Shown: one piece after another, positions 28,034 to 38,922 of the stretch
How the letters are laid out: the number at the start of each line of letters is the position of its first letter
Position numbering within the stretch: the first letter of the stretch is position 1
Assembly (NCBI GenBank): GCA_002708765.1
Contig: PAPD01000013.1
Coordinates: 1 to 64,000, forward strand
Length of the DNA: 64,000 nucleotides
Origin: Gammaproteobacteria bacterium
GTDB taxonomy: Bacteria > Pseudomonadota > Gammaproteobacteria > Pseudomonadales > Azotimanducaceae
Direction of reading: 5' to 3'
Made by a program: the position numbers and the translations under genes
Notes under the pieces: generated by a model
Told to the model about the DNA's origin: nothing
Databases searched by the model: none
Seen by the model: the letters and a program-made list of their open reading frames with translations, nothing else

Positions 28034-29473
28034 ATGGAAAAATTCATATTTATCTCTGTGTTCATAGTACTTTCCCTAGATTCTTTGAACGCAAAATCTG
28101 ATTCCACGGAATTACCAACTTTCGGGGATAGTCTTTCAGGCACTATCTCGCTTCAAAAGGAAAGACGATTAGGACAAAAATTTCTGAGGTCTATCAGAGC
28201 GCAAGCCCCGATTTTAGACGACCCAATAATTCAGAATTATCTTGAACACCTCGTTTATCATCTCGCAGTCTTCAGTGAACTAGAAGACAAAAATATCGAT
28301 TTAGTTCTGATCAAAAATGCCAATATCAATGCATTCGCTGCACCTGGAGGTGTCGTAGGGGTACACCATGGATTGTTTCTGCATGGTGAAACAGAACATC
28401 AACTAGCGGCAATTCTTGCTCACGAGCTTGCCCACCTCAGCCAACGGCACTTCGCACGCAGGTTAAATGAAGGGAAGAAAAATTCGGCTATCAGCCTAGC
28501 GGGATTCCTAGCCGGTATTATTCTGGCTGCTACAGCTAGTGGTGACGCCGCTATGGCAGCTCTTACAACCAGCCAGGGCCTAGCTCAGAACCAGCTCCTC
28601 AAATATTCTCGAGACCGTGAAGCCGAAGCAGACAGAGTAGGGATCAAGACCCTCGCCCAGGCAGGGATGGACCCAAAGGCTATGGCTCTTATGTTCGAGC
28701 AACTGCAAAAAGCAAGCCGTTATGCAGGAGCCAACCAAGCACCCGAATTTCTAAGAACTCACCCCGTTACGAAGTCCCGGATCGCGGATTCATACAATCA
28801 AGCGATGGAATACCCCACTGAAAAATTTTCGTTTCGCCTCGATTACCAGCTAATGAGGACCCGAGCTAGGGCAATTACTACCGAACACACAGGTGCCGAA
28901 ATAAAACGTTTTCAAATTCTCTCCCGATCACCGGTAGAAGAATTGGAAATATCGGGAAAATATGGCCTGGCACTGACCCTCACTAAAGAAAACAGATACG
29001 CCGAAGCGCTATTAAAGATCAAAGAACTAAGAGACCGATATCCATTGAATATTGCTTTTCAGATCAGTGAAGCCGAATTATATGAAAGCAGGAGAGAGTT
29101 TGAAAAATCAGAAAAGGTCTTCCAAAACGCTTTAAACACCTCGCCTAAAAACTACCCTTTGTCCGTAAACTATGCCGAAACCTTGCTGTTAGCTGGAAAA
29201 CCAGGTATGGCTATCAAACAGCTTCTTCCCTTAAGCATGACCCGCTCTAATGATATATATGTCTGGTACTTGCTCGCTGAATCTTACGGACTAGCCAAGA
29301 ACATACCTGCCGTCCACGAAGCTAGAGCTGAATTCTTTGCGCTAAAAGGAAACTTCGAGCAAGCAATAAAACAGCTCGGCTATGCCATACCACTTGTTCA
29401 GAACAATTTCCAAGCATCAGCCAGAATAAGACAAAGAATTAAAGACATATTAAAGTTGAAAAATGAAATCTGA
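28034..29473 (+). CDS. bepA: M48 family metallopeptidase, BepA/YfgC-like with TPR
   Basis: Signal peptide; NINAFAAPGGVVGVHHGLFL; LAHELAHLSQRH (HExxH); C-terminal TPR. Confidence 0.9.
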   Translation: MEKFIFISVFIVLSLDSLNAKSDSTELPTFGDSLSGTISLQKERRLGQKFLRSIRAQAPILDDPIIQNYLEHLVYHLAVFSELEDKNIDLVLIKNANINAFAAPGGVVGVHHGLFLHGETEHQLAAILAHELAHLSQRHFARRLNEGKKNSAISLAGFLAGIILAATASGDAAMAALTTSQGLAQNQLLKYSRDREAEADRVGIKTLAQAGMDPKAMALMFEQLQKASRYAGANQAPEFLRTHPVTKSRIADSYNQAMEYPTEKFSFRLDYQLMRTRARAITTEHTGAEIKRFQILSRSPVEELEISGKYGLALTLTKENRYAEALLKIKELRDRYPLNIAFQISEAELYESRREFEKSEKVFQNALNTSPKNYPLSVNYAETLLLAGKPGMAIKQLLPLSMTRSNDIYVWYLLAESYGLAKNIPAVHEARAEFFALKGNFEQAIKQLGYAIPLVQNNFQASARIRQRIKDILKLKNEI

Positions 29474-29525
29474 TTTTATCTTGTGATCCCTGAAAGACCC
29501 ATCAAGTCTAGATTTATAACTAAAA

Positions 29526-30560
29526 CTAGTTCCTGGTTCTCACCACATCTGAAGTTTGAAAGTCGAGCATCCTCTGCAAAGGAATCATTGCTTTTCGCCT
29601 AATTTCCTCTTCGACATTTATTTCGTTCAAACCTTCGCGCAAGGTTAGCTCAAGATTTTCAAGCGTATTCATCCCCATCCAGGGACAATGAGCACAACTT
29701 CGACATGTGGCCCCACTGCCACCGGTGGGCGCCTCGATAAAAATTTTTCCTGGCGCTAAAGCGCGCATTTTGTGAAAGATGCCCTTGTCAGTAGCTACTA
29801 TGAATTCGCGGTTAGGCAAATCAATAGCTGCTTTTATTATCTGACTGGTGGAACCAACTACATCAGCCAGGTCGACCACTCCTGGCGGAGATTCCGGATG
29901 CACGAGTACCACTGCATCCGGGTGCACCCGCATAATAGCTTCCAAGCCCTTTGCCTTGAACTCTTCATGAACAATACAGGAACCGTTCCACAGCAGCATG
30001 TCGGCACCAGTCTCTTTGTTGATATACGACCCTAAAAACCTATCTGGAGCCCATATTATGGGCTTGCCCTCATCCATAAGAAATTCGACAACATCAACAG
30101 CGATACTCGATGTAACAACCCAGTCAGACAGAGCCTTTATCTCCGCAGAAGTGTTCGCATATACCACCACTGTATGATCGGGGTTCGCCTCACAAAATTC
30201 TGTAAATGAATCCTTAGGGCAACCTAAATCTAATGAACATGTAGCTTCAAGAGTTGGCATCAAAATTCGTTTATCAGGACTCAATATTTTTGCTGTCTCT
30301 CCCATAAACCTGACACCTGCGACTATCAGTGTCTGGGCATCTGTGAGAGATCCGAAGCGGGCCATCTCCAGGGAATCGGAAACGAAACCTCCCGTTTCCT
30401 CCGCCAACTCCTGAATAACGTCATCAGTATAATAATGAGCAACTATCACAGCATTCAGTTCCTGGAGCAAAACCCGGATGCGTTTTTTGTAAGCCCGGAT
30501 ATCTTCATCATTCATCGAATGACTCTGATGAAGAGGAACATCAAAATTTAACTCAGTCAC
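29526..30560 (-). CDS. nadA: Quinolinate synthase
   Basis: [45 protein letters not shown]. Confidence 0.97.
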   Translation of the reverse strand: MTELNFDVPLHQSHSMNDEDIRAYKKRIRVLLQELNAVIVAHYYTDDVIQELAEETGGFVSDSLEMARFGSLTDAQTLIVAGVRFMGETAKILSPDKRILMPTLEATCSLDLGCPKDSFTEFCEANPDHTVVVYANTSAEIKALSDWVVTSSIAVDVVEFLMDEGKPIIWAPDRFLGSYINKETGADMLLWNGSCIVHEEFKAKGLEAIMRVHPDAVVLVHPESPPGVVDLADVVGSTSQIIKAAIDLPNREFIVATDKGIFHKMRALAPGKIFIEAPTGGSGATCRSCAHCPWMGMNTLENLELTLREGLNEINVEEEIRRKAMIPLQRMLDFQTSDVVRTRN

Positions 30561-30809
30561 CTGACATCAGCCATATAAAGTCGAAAGGTTGTGTACGTCG
30601 CATGAAGTTAATCACTTTTTTACCCACGTTAAGGATAAATACATCTACAAAAGATGTGAAGGACTCAAACAGATGTTTAAACATCACTGATTTAAAAAGA
30701 AAATTACTAGTATACTCAAACGATGCCAGAATTTTTCTATTAGTCATATACTTTACGACCATGTTTCTTGTTTTTTAACATGAAAAAGGTATCATTGGCG
30801 CCGGCTTTC

Positions 30810-30885
30810 GGGTCGTTAGCTCAGCTGGTAGAGCAGTTGGCTTTTAACCAATTGGTCACTGGTTCGAATCCAGTACGACCCACCA
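30810..30885 (+). tRNA. tRNA-Lys (anticodon TTT), CCA encoded
   Basis: GGGTCGT...ACGACCC acceptor stem, CTTTTAA anticodon loop, GGTTCGAATCC T-arm, ACCA end; 76 nt. Confidence 0.97.
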
Positions 30886-30888
30886 ATC

Positions 30889-30915
30889 AAGGGGCTCCCG
30901 CAAGGAGCTCCCTTT
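30889..30915 (+). terminator. Hairpin after tRNA-Lys
   Basis: aaggggctcc-cgcaa-ggagctccctt, imperfect GC-rich stem 4 nt after the tRNA CCA; short pyrimidine tract follows. Confidence 0.55.
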
Positions 30916-30934
30916 CTCAAGGGGAAAAAGCTCT

Positions 30935-31891
30935 TCAGCCCTCCTTGAGAAATTGCCAGAAAGCCATCATGTCTTCATGAAAAATATGGGCGAAATTTTC
31001 CTCCGTCCCGATACGAGCACCGATTTTCCCGTACCCTGCCTTGATGCCGTAAAGCATAAGGGATCTTTCATCTGTTTCAAGGCTAGATTCCCCGTTAACA
31101 GGGTGCATACAAACTCCGTTTTCCTTGATATAGATCGTCGGTGCCCCCGGCGCAACGGAGGCATTAGAACTTATTTCAAGGGGAGAAAACCTATCAAAGC
31201 TGTGATGCGCACCCGCGACAATCCGGATAGTTGCTTCAGCTCCAACTAGTCTAAGTGCTTGCATGTATCCCTGAACCTGTTGCGGCAGGCACCACTCATC
31301 CTGATCTCCAATAATAGAGCGAATCTTTGTTCCTCCCACTTGCGGATCAAGGAACTGCATGCCGCACCAGGGATAGGCTGCGTAAACGCCAGCAATAGTC
31401 TGACTAAAATAAGGCAGCTTCTGCATCGACGCGGCCATCAATGCAGCTGAACCTCCGCGGCTATGTCCCTGAACACCAATCCGATCAGGATCAACCCCAA
31501 CCTGATCCCTCAGCTGATCCACCGTAGAGAGGACATCCCACGCGCTCGCCGCGAAGGAATACTGAGCTTGATCACTTACCGTGGACTCCACCCCCCTAGA
31601 TCCGAAAGGATCGATCAGGCAAACCGTTATTCCTTCATCAGTTAGTATTTTTGCCTTGTAAATATGAGATTCAGCGACGCCTAAACTGCCTGGCACAACA
31701 ATAACGGTGGGACTGCTGCTATGATCATCAGGCCTGAATATCTGAGCCCAGATTCTAATTGGTTTTATAGAGTCAGGTTCTGAAATCGCCTGAAAAAAAG
31801 TCGCAGGGTTACCAGTTTCTATCTGCCATGGCAGGCCTACTAACCCATTATCAAGGTGTAACGGATTTTCATCGAGAAAAATAGTCATCAA
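30935..31891 (-). CDS. Alpha/beta hydrolase (dienelactone hydrolase-like)
   Basis: IGVQGHSRGGSAALMAASM nucleophile elbow. Confidence 0.8.
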   Translation of the reverse strand: MMTIFLDENPLHLDNGLVGLPWQIETGNPATFFQAISEPDSIKPIRIWAQIFRPDDHSSSPTVIVVPGSLGVAESHIYKAKILTDEGITVCLIDPFGSRGVESTVSDQAQYSFAASAWDVLSTVDQLRDQVGVDPDRIGVQGHSRGGSAALMAASMQKLPYFSQTIAGVYAAYPWCGMQFLDPQVGGTKIRSIIGDQDEWCLPQQVQGYMQALRLVGAEATIRIVAGAHHSFDRFSPLEISSNASVAPGAPTIYIKENGVCMHPVNGESSLETDERSLMLYGIKAGYGKIGARIGTEENFAHIFHEDMMAFWQFLKEG

Positions 31892-32003
31892 ACTCCTCCG
31901 GGCCAGTTTGCTGCAATCAGATTTAACCTAAAACGAAAAACCAAAACACGCGATTAACTTAAAGACTCTGGAGCCAATAATATCATCCATTCGTTTTTTT
32001 GCT

Positions 32004-32498
32004 CTAACTCTCTCTCGCTGTTATTTTCGCCAATCCCGATGGGGAAAGAATTTCTATCCAGTAGCCATCAGGATCCTTGATAAAGGCGAGCCCCTTCATT
32101 TTTCCGTCATCAGGTCTCTTCACATATTCCACCCCCAATTTATCAAATCGCTCACAGGCAACATAGACATCAGGGACCGAGATTCCTATGTGACCGAATC
32201 CTCTTGGGTCAGAATTACCATCATGATAAACTGGGCCAACCTCTTTCTCAGTTCCATAGTTGTGCGTAAGCTCTAGTAAAGCCGGCTGTTCGAAAATCCA
32301 GGTCGCCTTTTCTTCAGGATGATCAGGGACTTTCTGCTCCGAATAGCCAAGAAAAAAAAGACAAAAGTCCATCTCAGGAAAGTCGAACTTTCCTAACAAC
32401 TTCATACCTAGAACCTCTTCGTAAAACGGGACCGACACCTCCGGATCCTTGATTCGCAACATGGTCTGATTAAAAACGTATCCTTCTGTTCCTTTCAT
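32004..32498 (-). CDS. gloA: Lactoylglutathione lyase (glyoxalase I)
   Basis: [49 protein letters not shown]. Confidence 0.93.
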   Translation of the reverse strand: MKGTEGYVFNQTMLRIKDPEVSVPFYEEVLGMKLLGKFDFPEMDFCLFFLGYSEQKVPDHPEEKATWIFEQPALLELTHNYGTEKEVGPVYHDGNSDPRGFGHIGISVPDVYVACERFDKLGVEYVKRPDDGKMKGLAFIKDPDGYWIEILSPSGLAKITARES

Positions 32499-32514
32499 TT
32501 TTTCTCCTCCTGAG

Positions 32515-32883
32515 TTACTTAAGGTCTTCGGGAAAATTCAACGGCATAAGCGCTTCTAGAAGGTTCTCGGGACTGGAAATCCCTACGATATAAACAATCC
32601 TTTCATCTACTTTCCCCTCAGCATGCAACGCACCAGCAGGTATATGCAGTTTGTCGCCAGCTGACAGTTCAATTCTTTCGCCATTTTCATCGATTACATA
32701 ACTCTTCCCTTCCATGACATATCCGCAGTTATCCACTTGGTGCCAGTGAAGGGGTAATTCTTCCATTCTTTCTGACACATAAACAGTAGGCCAAAGATCA
32801 AGTCTCTTGATATCTTCAAGGACCTCAGCTTTAGTAGAGTGGAATCCGTGTATCACTTTCATTGGTCCCGGGGTCAAGGGCAT
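32515..32883 (-). CDS. Cupin domain protein (start uncertain)
   Basis: [48 protein letters not shown]; track start 33000, internal Met at 32883 or 32862 more plausible. Confidence 0.75.
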   Translation of the reverse strand: MPLTPGPMKVIHGFHSTKAEVLEDIKRLDLWPTVYVSERMEELPLHWHQVDNCGYVMEGKSYVIDENGERIELSAGDKLHIPAGALHAEGKVDERIVYIVGISSPENLLEALMPLNFPEDLK

Positions 32884-33206
32884 AACTCTCTCACTTATTT
32901 TTTTTCTTTCATCCCCAAAATAATACACTTTGGCAAAGTAGTCGAATTTCCAGCAAACACCATCAACTGCAAAAACGAGGAGTAATTGATTTACCGACAA
33001 CTTGGCTTATTATTATAGCCCTACTTTTAAGCGGGCGATAACATCGAAAAAATATGGTGACAAACGCACAGTACAATAAAATGGCCGTGAAAACTGCAGA
33101 AAAAGTGCACAAGGCAAGACAACTTTGGAAGCAGAATCTACAGAGACAGACCAGAACCATCGAACAGAAATTCCCAAAAAATTATAGGCCCGGCTTCGGA
33201 GTAGCG

Positions 33207-34160
33207 ATGGAATATGAAAGAATGGGTAACCAGCACATTTCCGAAGAGCTGTCAGATCTATCTCTCTCTCTAAACCTTAGATTAGAGCATCTCGGTATCA
33301 CTCTGGGGACTTTAATCCATGGATTAGATCTAGCGAAACCCCTGGACGACAATATGGTTAGGTGCCTAAGGAAAATCCTGCTGGAGAGAAAGGTGATTTT
33401 TTTCCGGAATCAGGTAATTGATCCTGAAGAATTAGTAAGGTTCGCAAGTTATTTCGGGGAGCTTGATGCCTTCCCTTTCGGGAAAGGAAACGAAAAAAAT
33501 CCGTTTGTCCTTGAAATTATTCATGGAGAAGAATCCCCCGGAAACCAAAACGGATGGCATACCGATGTTACCTGGATGGAAAACCCTTCTCTTGGTTCGG
33601 TGGCTCAATGCATCGTATTGCCACCGTACGGCGGCGACACCCTTTTTTCGGACAGCCATGCCTGCTATCTGGGCATGCCAACAAAACTAAGAGACAAAGT
33701 CAGATATATCTGGGGGGAAAATGACTACCGAGGCTTTCTGGGAGAACATTCATCTGGAGGCCTTTCAGAAGAACTGGTTAATGAAATCAAGTCGGTCATC
33801 CCGTTTGGTGTAAATCACCCTCTTTTCAGAACTCACCCCGAAACAAAAAAAACTGCTCTATACATAAACCCGAGCTTCATAAGACCGGAATCCCTATATG
33901 ACATCCGTAATGATAACAAACTTGGAGAAAGCGTATCGAAAACAATCATTTCCGAATTGTTAAAGCAGCATAACCAACCTGAATATACATGCCGTTTTAA
34001 ATGGGAGAAAGGATCGATCGCGTTCTGGGATAACCGAGCCGTCCAGCACTTTGCTACAAGCGATTATTACCCCCACCAAAGAGTTCTGAGAAGAGTGACC
34101 ATCAGCGGAGACCGCCCCTACTTCGACTCGGAAAGCGATGACACTTATCTTTCCGGCTAG
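33207..34160 (+). CDS. TauD/TfdA family 2-oxoglutarate/Fe(II) dioxygenase
   Basis: WHTDVTWMENPSLGSV (HxD); WDNRAVQHFATSDY; ATG 33207 preceded by GGAG; track ORF starts at 33054. Confidence 0.85.
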   Translation: MEYERMGNQHISEELSDLSLSLNLRLEHLGITLGTLIHGLDLAKPLDDNMVRCLRKILLERKVIFFRNQVIDPEELVRFASYFGELDAFPFGKGNEKNPFVLEIIHGEESPGNQNGWHTDVTWMENPSLGSVAQCIVLPPYGGDTLFSDSHACYLGMPTKLRDKVRYIWGENDYRGFLGEHSSGGLSEELVNEIKSVIPFGVNHPLFRTHPETKKTALYINPSFIRPESLYDIRNDNKLGESVSKTIISELLKQHNQPEYTCRFKWEKGSIAFWDNRAVQHFATSDYYPHQRVLRRVTISGDRPYFDSESDDTYLSG

Positions 34161-34228
34161 TAAAAACATGCTTTGACCTAGGAGGAAATTTAAGGGAGAC
34201 TTTTGAAAAAAAAAGAGAGTAAAAAGCT

Positions 34229-34780
34229 ATGCTCTATCCGATATTTCAATATGCCTACTATGTTAATGACGTCGAAGAAGCTGCTCACAAATGGAACCGG
34301 CTTTACGGTGCGGGTCCCTTCGTTCTGGTTCCACACCACAAGACAGAAAAATTTCAGTATCGTGGAACAAACCAGGAAGCGGACGTTACATATGGATTCG
34401 GCTATCTAGGGGATAACCAGATCCAGTTTATTCAGCAGCATGATGAAACACCTTCAATTTATAGGGATATGTATCAGGCTGGTCAAGAAGGTTTTCATCA
34501 TGCAGGGTGCCTGGTAAACGATTTCGCGGCAGCAAGAAAGAGAATGCTTGACCTTGGATTTGTTAATGCCTGCGAACTTTGGGCCGACGACGTGAACGCC
34601 GCTTATTTCGACACAAGGGATGTAAACGGAGGATTTACGGAAATCCATGGAGATCCTCTGCATATCCTAGCAACATTCGCGGGCTGGAAACGGGCGCACG
34701 AAAACATGAAACCGGGTGACAGTCCGATAATGAGTCGAGAGCAGCCTTTCCCCGATGGCCGTGATCCTGACCACTTATAA
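34229..34780 (+). CDS. VOC family protein
   Basis: IFQYAYYVNDVEEAAHKWNRLYGAGPFV; paralog of protein at 1878..2408. Confidence 0.85.
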   Translation: MLYPIFQYAYYVNDVEEAAHKWNRLYGAGPFVLVPHHKTEKFQYRGTNQEADVTYGFGYLGDNQIQFIQQHDETPSIYRDMYQAGQEGFHHAGCLVNDFAAARKRMLDLGFVNACELWADDVNAAYFDTRDVNGGFTEIHGDPLHILATFAGWKRAHENMKPGDSPIMSREQPFPDGRDPDHL

Positions 34781-34797
34781 AATCCGAGATACCAGAA

Positions 34798-37700
34798 TTA
34801 TCTATTCGTAGATGGCGTTGCCAGGGCACTCTTATCAGAAGATCGGGAACCAAGCAAAACGTAAAAAACCGGCAAAACAAATAGAGTGAATAAAGTTCCG
34901 ACAGCCATCCCCGCAGCGATGGTTAAGCCAATTGCAAAACGTGAATTGGCGCCGGCACCAAAAGCCATGAGCAGCGGGAAAACTCCGAGCACTGTCGCGA
35001 AAGTGGTCATGAGGATCGGTCTCAAACGAAGCACAGCCGCCTCAAGCACTGCCTCGGGGCGGCTCAAACCCTCTCCAAGCTTCTGGTTAGCAAAATCCAC
35101 TATCAGAATCCCATGCTTGCTGATTAGGCCTATAAGGGTTAACAACCCAACCTGGGTATAGATATTAAATGTGGAAACTCCTAGAGCAAGCGGCGTGATC
35201 GCCCCGAAAATAGATAAAGGCACGCTGATCAACACCACCAAAGGATCTTTAAAACTATTGAATTGAACCGAAAGAACCAGATATATGAAAACCAAAGAGG
35301 CAAAAAACAGAGTGAAAAAAGATCTGCTTTCCTGAATGAACCTTCTCGACTCACCTTCATACCCCATGCGAAAACCTTGCGGCGCAATTTCTTCCAGATT
35401 TTTTTCTAGGAATGAGAGAGCATCACCAAGACTATTTGGAGGCATAGGCAAACCTGAGATCGTGACACTATTTTGCTGCTGATACTGAGTACGGACGTTC
35501 GGTTCAACTCTTTGACTTAGAGAAATAACAGAACTCATCGGAACCAGTTTCCCTTCGCCAGAGCGAAGATAGTAGCGCTCCAGCCACTCTTTGGTTAAAC
35601 GGAAGTTTTTATCGGCTTGCAAGATAACTTTGTAACTGCGACCCTCAACACTAAAGCGATTTGTCTCTCCTTCCCCCAGCATGACCTGCAGAGTTGCTCC
35701 GATCTGCTCCATTGAAATTCCAAGTCGCGCAGATAACTCCCGGTCTATGGAAACTTCGAGCTGCGGACGAGACAACCTTAAACTCTTGCTTACAAAAGCA
35801 AATACTCCCGATTGTCGGGCTCGACTCATTAAAGACTCTGCTACACGATCCAGCTCGGTGTAATCTGAGTTTGATGAAAGGACAAACTGCACCGGCAATC
35901 CTCCATCCGCACCAGGCAAACCACCGGAAGCGAACGTAAATATTTCGAGCCCGCTTATCCTGTCATATTTAGACTGAAGTTCGACACGAATCTCCTCCAG
36001 CTTTCTCTCCCTCTCATCCCAGGGTTTTAATTCAACCCCTCCGAAAACCTGGGAAGGAAGATTAGCCTGCCAGGAGTGAACAGCCTCCGGTATGGTTTTC
36101 CAGGCGTCAGTCATCTGATCGACAAAAAAATTTGTGTATTCGAGATTGGCATAATCAGGAGGTGTAGCAAACGCATACATGTGTCCGGTATCTTCCTTAG
36201 GAGAAAGCTCTTTCTGGGCAAGAAACAGAAAAGCTGGAAGAGATAGGAGAATAGCCGAACAGAAAAATAAAACAGCTCCCCGGTTCCGCAAAGACGCTAA
36301 CAGAAGGCCCTTATAATATCTGTTCGATCGATGAAACTGAACATCCAGCCACTTAGCGATCCTTCCCTGTCTTTCTGAAGAGTGGAGCATGTACGCACAC
36401 ATTAATGGCGTAAGAGTAAGAGCCACGAAACCAGAGACCACTACAGCCCCCGCGAGAGTCAGGGCAAATTCGCTGAAAAGGACTCCGGTCAATCCTCCTA
36501 AAAAACCGATAGGCAGATAAACGGCCACCAGTGTAAGGGTCATTCCAATCACAGGAAGAGCAATCTGACGAGCACCTTCAATAGCAGCATCAAATGGTGC
36601 TTGCCCTTGCTCTGTGTACCGATGGATATTTTCAACTACAACAATAGCGTCATCGACCACCAAACCAATAGCAATCACCATCGCTAGAAGCGTAAGCAGG
36701 TTAATAGAAAAACCCATTATCCAGACTAGAAACAAAACCCCCACCAGAGAAAGAGGAATTGCAACTATGGGAATCGCCACAACTCTTAACGAACCGAGAA
36801 ACAAGAGAACCACCAGAATCACAATTACAGCTGCCTCAACGAGCGTTGCCTGGACCTCTTTTATTGCCTGCCCCACAAACTTAGACTCGTCAAAATCGAG
36901 GAACAACTCCATATCGGCAGGCAATGAACGCTCAAGCTCTCCTATCTTTCTCTTGACTCTCTTAGCGACCTCCAGCGGGTTCGCTCCAGGCGCTCCGTAT
37001 ATACCTAGAAAAACTGTTTCCTTACCACTTGAATAAATAGCTCCATCATATGTCTCGCTCGCTAATTCGATCCGAGCAATATCGATCAGCCTTATTCTTT
37101 TATCCCCACTTTGCCTCACAACTATCTGGCCAAATTTTTCGGGTTCCTGAACATCGGTTCTTGCATCGACGGTCGATTGCACAAGAGGTCCGCGAGTACT
37201 TCCAGCAGCGCTTATATAATTGTCGCGCCTTATGGCCTCATTTACTTCCGCTGCGGTCACATCGAGCGCAGCCATTCTGGAAGGATCCAGCCACACCCTC
37301 ATAGCGAATCCACCACTTCCCATCACTCTAACTTCTCCAACACCATCAATTGTACTCAGGACCGGCTGGACGGAGCGAATCGCATAATCTGTTCTTTGTT
37401 GAACCGACATTTGATCACTAAGAAGAGCATAGTAAATCATGGCGTCATCACCGGTCCTATTCGTAACCACGGGGTCCTCGACTTCTCTTGGAAGCTCGAA
37501 ACGCGCTTCACTGACCTTGGTTATTATTTCCGATAAGACTTCGGTCGAATTCTCACCCAAACGAACATGCGCCTTGATTTCTAGCTGACCCGGCATGCTT
37601 TCAGAAGTTACATACTCTACCCCTTTCGCGGCAGCTATTCTTTTTTGAAGTGGGACCGTAACAAAGCCCTGCACCGTCCGTGCGCTCGCTCCGGGATAGG

Positions 37701-37848
37701 CAGCCTGAACAAAAATAACGCTCTTCTCTATTTCCGGATATTGCCTAAGCGACAGGTGATTACTTGCCTGGATTCCGAGCAAGATCAAAAAAAAAGTGAG
37801 AACAAGACCCAGCACAGGTCGTTCGATAAAAATATCCGTAAATTTCAT
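34798..37848 (-). CDS. Efflux RND transporter permease (AcrB/MexB-like)
   Basis: 1016 aa; FTDIFIERPVLGLVLTFFLILLG; VVDDAIVVVENIHRY; characteristic RND repeats. Confidence 0.95.
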   Translation of the reverse strand: MKFTDIFIERPVLGLVLTFFLILLGIQASNHLSLRQYPEIEKSVIFVQAAYPGASARTVQGFVTVPLQKRIAAAKGVEYVTSESMPGQLEIKAHVRLGENSTEVLSEIITKVSEARFELPREVEDPVVTNRTGDDAMIYYALLSDQMSVQQRTDYAIRSVQPVLSTIDGVGEVRVMGSGGFAMRVWLDPSRMAALDVTAAEVNEAIRRDNYISAAGSTRGPLVQSTVDARTDVQEPEKFGQIVVRQSGDKRIRLIDIARIELASETYDGAIYSSGKETVFLGIYGAPGANPLEVAKRVKRKIGELERSLPADMELFLDFDESKFVGQAIKEVQATLVEAAVIVILVVLLFLGSLRVVAIPIVAIPLSLVGVLFLVWIMGFSINLLTLLAMVIAIGLVVDDAIVVVENIHRYTEQGQAPFDAAIEGARQIALPVIGMTLTLVAVYLPIGFLGGLTGVLFSEFALTLAGAVVVSGFVALTLTPLMCAYMLHSSERQGRIAKWLDVQFHRSNRYYKGLLLASLRNRGAVLFFCSAILLSLPAFLFLAQKELSPKEDTGHMYAFATPPDYANLEYTNFFVDQMTDAWKTIPEAVHSWQANLPSQVFGGVELKPWDERERKLEEIRVELQSKYDRISGLEIFTFASGGLPGADGGLPVQFVLSSNSDYTELDRVAESLMSRARQSGVFAFVSKSLRLSRPQLEVSIDRELSARLGISMEQIGATLQVMLGEGETNRFSVEGRSYKVILQADKNFRLTKEWLERYYLRSGEGKLVPMSSVISLSQRVEPNVRTQYQQQNSVTISGLPMPPNSLGDALSFLEKNLEEIAPQGFRMGYEGESRRFIQESRSFFTLFFASLVFIYLVLSVQFNSFKDPLVVLISVPLSIFGAITPLALGVSTFNIYTQVGLLTLIGLISKHGILIVDFANQKLGEGLSRPEAVLEAAVLRLRPILMTTFATVLGVFPLLMAFGAGANSRFAIGLTIAAGMAVGTLFTLFVLPVFYVLLGSRSSDKSALATPSTNR

Positions 37849-38916
37849 CTACAAACTCACGGATCTATCCACAATTACTTCAGCATCTCGATAGAGTTTA
37901 TTCTGTCCCGCAACAACAACTAACTCTCCGGATTTAACGCCCGATAAAATCGCTACTCTGCCTTCCCGAACGGGACCAACTTCAATTACTCGGGATTCAA
38001 CCGACATTCCCTGACTGTCTTTTTTTACAACGTACACCATGTTCCCCTGAACAGAATAGGTCACTGCTGTCTCCGGCAAAGTAATTACGGGTTCCTTTTC
38101 TCCTAGGTCAAGCGCTAGATTTCCAAACATTCCTGGCATCAACCCTTCAAACTCTTTAAACCTCGCCCTTAGTAAAATTGTTCTGGTAGAAACATCTACT
38201 CGCGGATCAATAGCACTGACTTCTCCCCTATAAACCCTATCAGGATAAGCATCAACTGTTACGTCCAGCGAAAGCCCCTCCCTCAGAGAAGACCGATAAC
38301 GCGAAGGAACCGAGAAATCTATTTCAAGACGACTCAAATCTTGGAGATTCGCTATAACCATCCCCGGGGAAAGATAATCACCAATATCCACTTTTCTTAA
38401 GCCGATTACCCCTGAGAATGGAGCCGATATAACTTTCCTCGACAATCTCGCTTCTATCTCTGCAAGCTGGGCTAACGCAGTTTCCTTATTTGCCCTGGAT
38501 TGATCAAATTGTGATTGTGGTATAGATTTTTTCTTCAACAAGGTCCTATCTCTCTCATAAAATACTTCAGCGAGCTCTAAATTCGCTAATTGATTATTCC
38601 TTATCGCACGTTCAATTTTATCGTCCAGCTGAACGAGTGGCTGTCCTTCAACCACAGTATCCCCTGAATCGAAATAGATAGCAGAAATCTCGCCCGCCGT
38701 CTCGGATTTGAGTTCAATTCCTCTAACTGCTTTGATTGTTCCGACTGCATTCAGATGCTGAGACCATATTTCCTTTACCGCCTGATCGGCAGCGACGGTG
38801 ACGGGTGGAGGAGAGAAATCCATAGCCTGGAACTCAAGATAACGATAGCTAAGATAACCACCGATGCTGCCAAAAATAGCTAGAAGAATTAAAAATACGT
38901 AAAGATAAGCTCGCAC
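37849..38916 (-). CDS. Efflux RND transporter periplasmic adaptor (membrane fusion protein)
   Basis: TAGEISAIYFDSGDTVVEGQPLVQLD; APFSGVIGLRKVDIGDYLSPG. Confidence 0.95.
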   Translation of the reverse strand: MRAYLYVFLILLAIFGSIGGYLSYRYLEFQAMDFSPPPVTVAADQAVKEIWSQHLNAVGTIKAVRGIELKSETAGEISAIYFDSGDTVVEGQPLVQLDDKIERAIRNNQLANLELAEVFYERDRTLLKKKSIPQSQFDQSRANKETALAQLAEIEARLSRKVISAPFSGVIGLRKVDIGDYLSPGMVIANLQDLSRLEIDFSVPSRYRSSLREGLSLDVTVDAYPDRVYRGEVSAIDPRVDVSTRTILLRARFKEFEGLMPGMFGNLALDLGEKEPVITLPETAVTYSVQGNMVYVVKKDSQGMSVESRVIEVGPVREGRVAILSGVKSGELVVVAGQNKLYRDAEVIVDRSVSL

Positions 38917-38922
38917 AAAAAA

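Noticed and set aside
30553-30762. 69-aa minus ORF upstream of nadA
   Set aside because: No RBS or domain evidence; occupies the nadA promoter region.
36614-37304. Plus-strand ORFs (140 aa, 84 aa) opposite the RND pump
   Set aside because: Low-complexity Thr/Ile/Arg-rich translations antisense to a clear AcrB-like gene.
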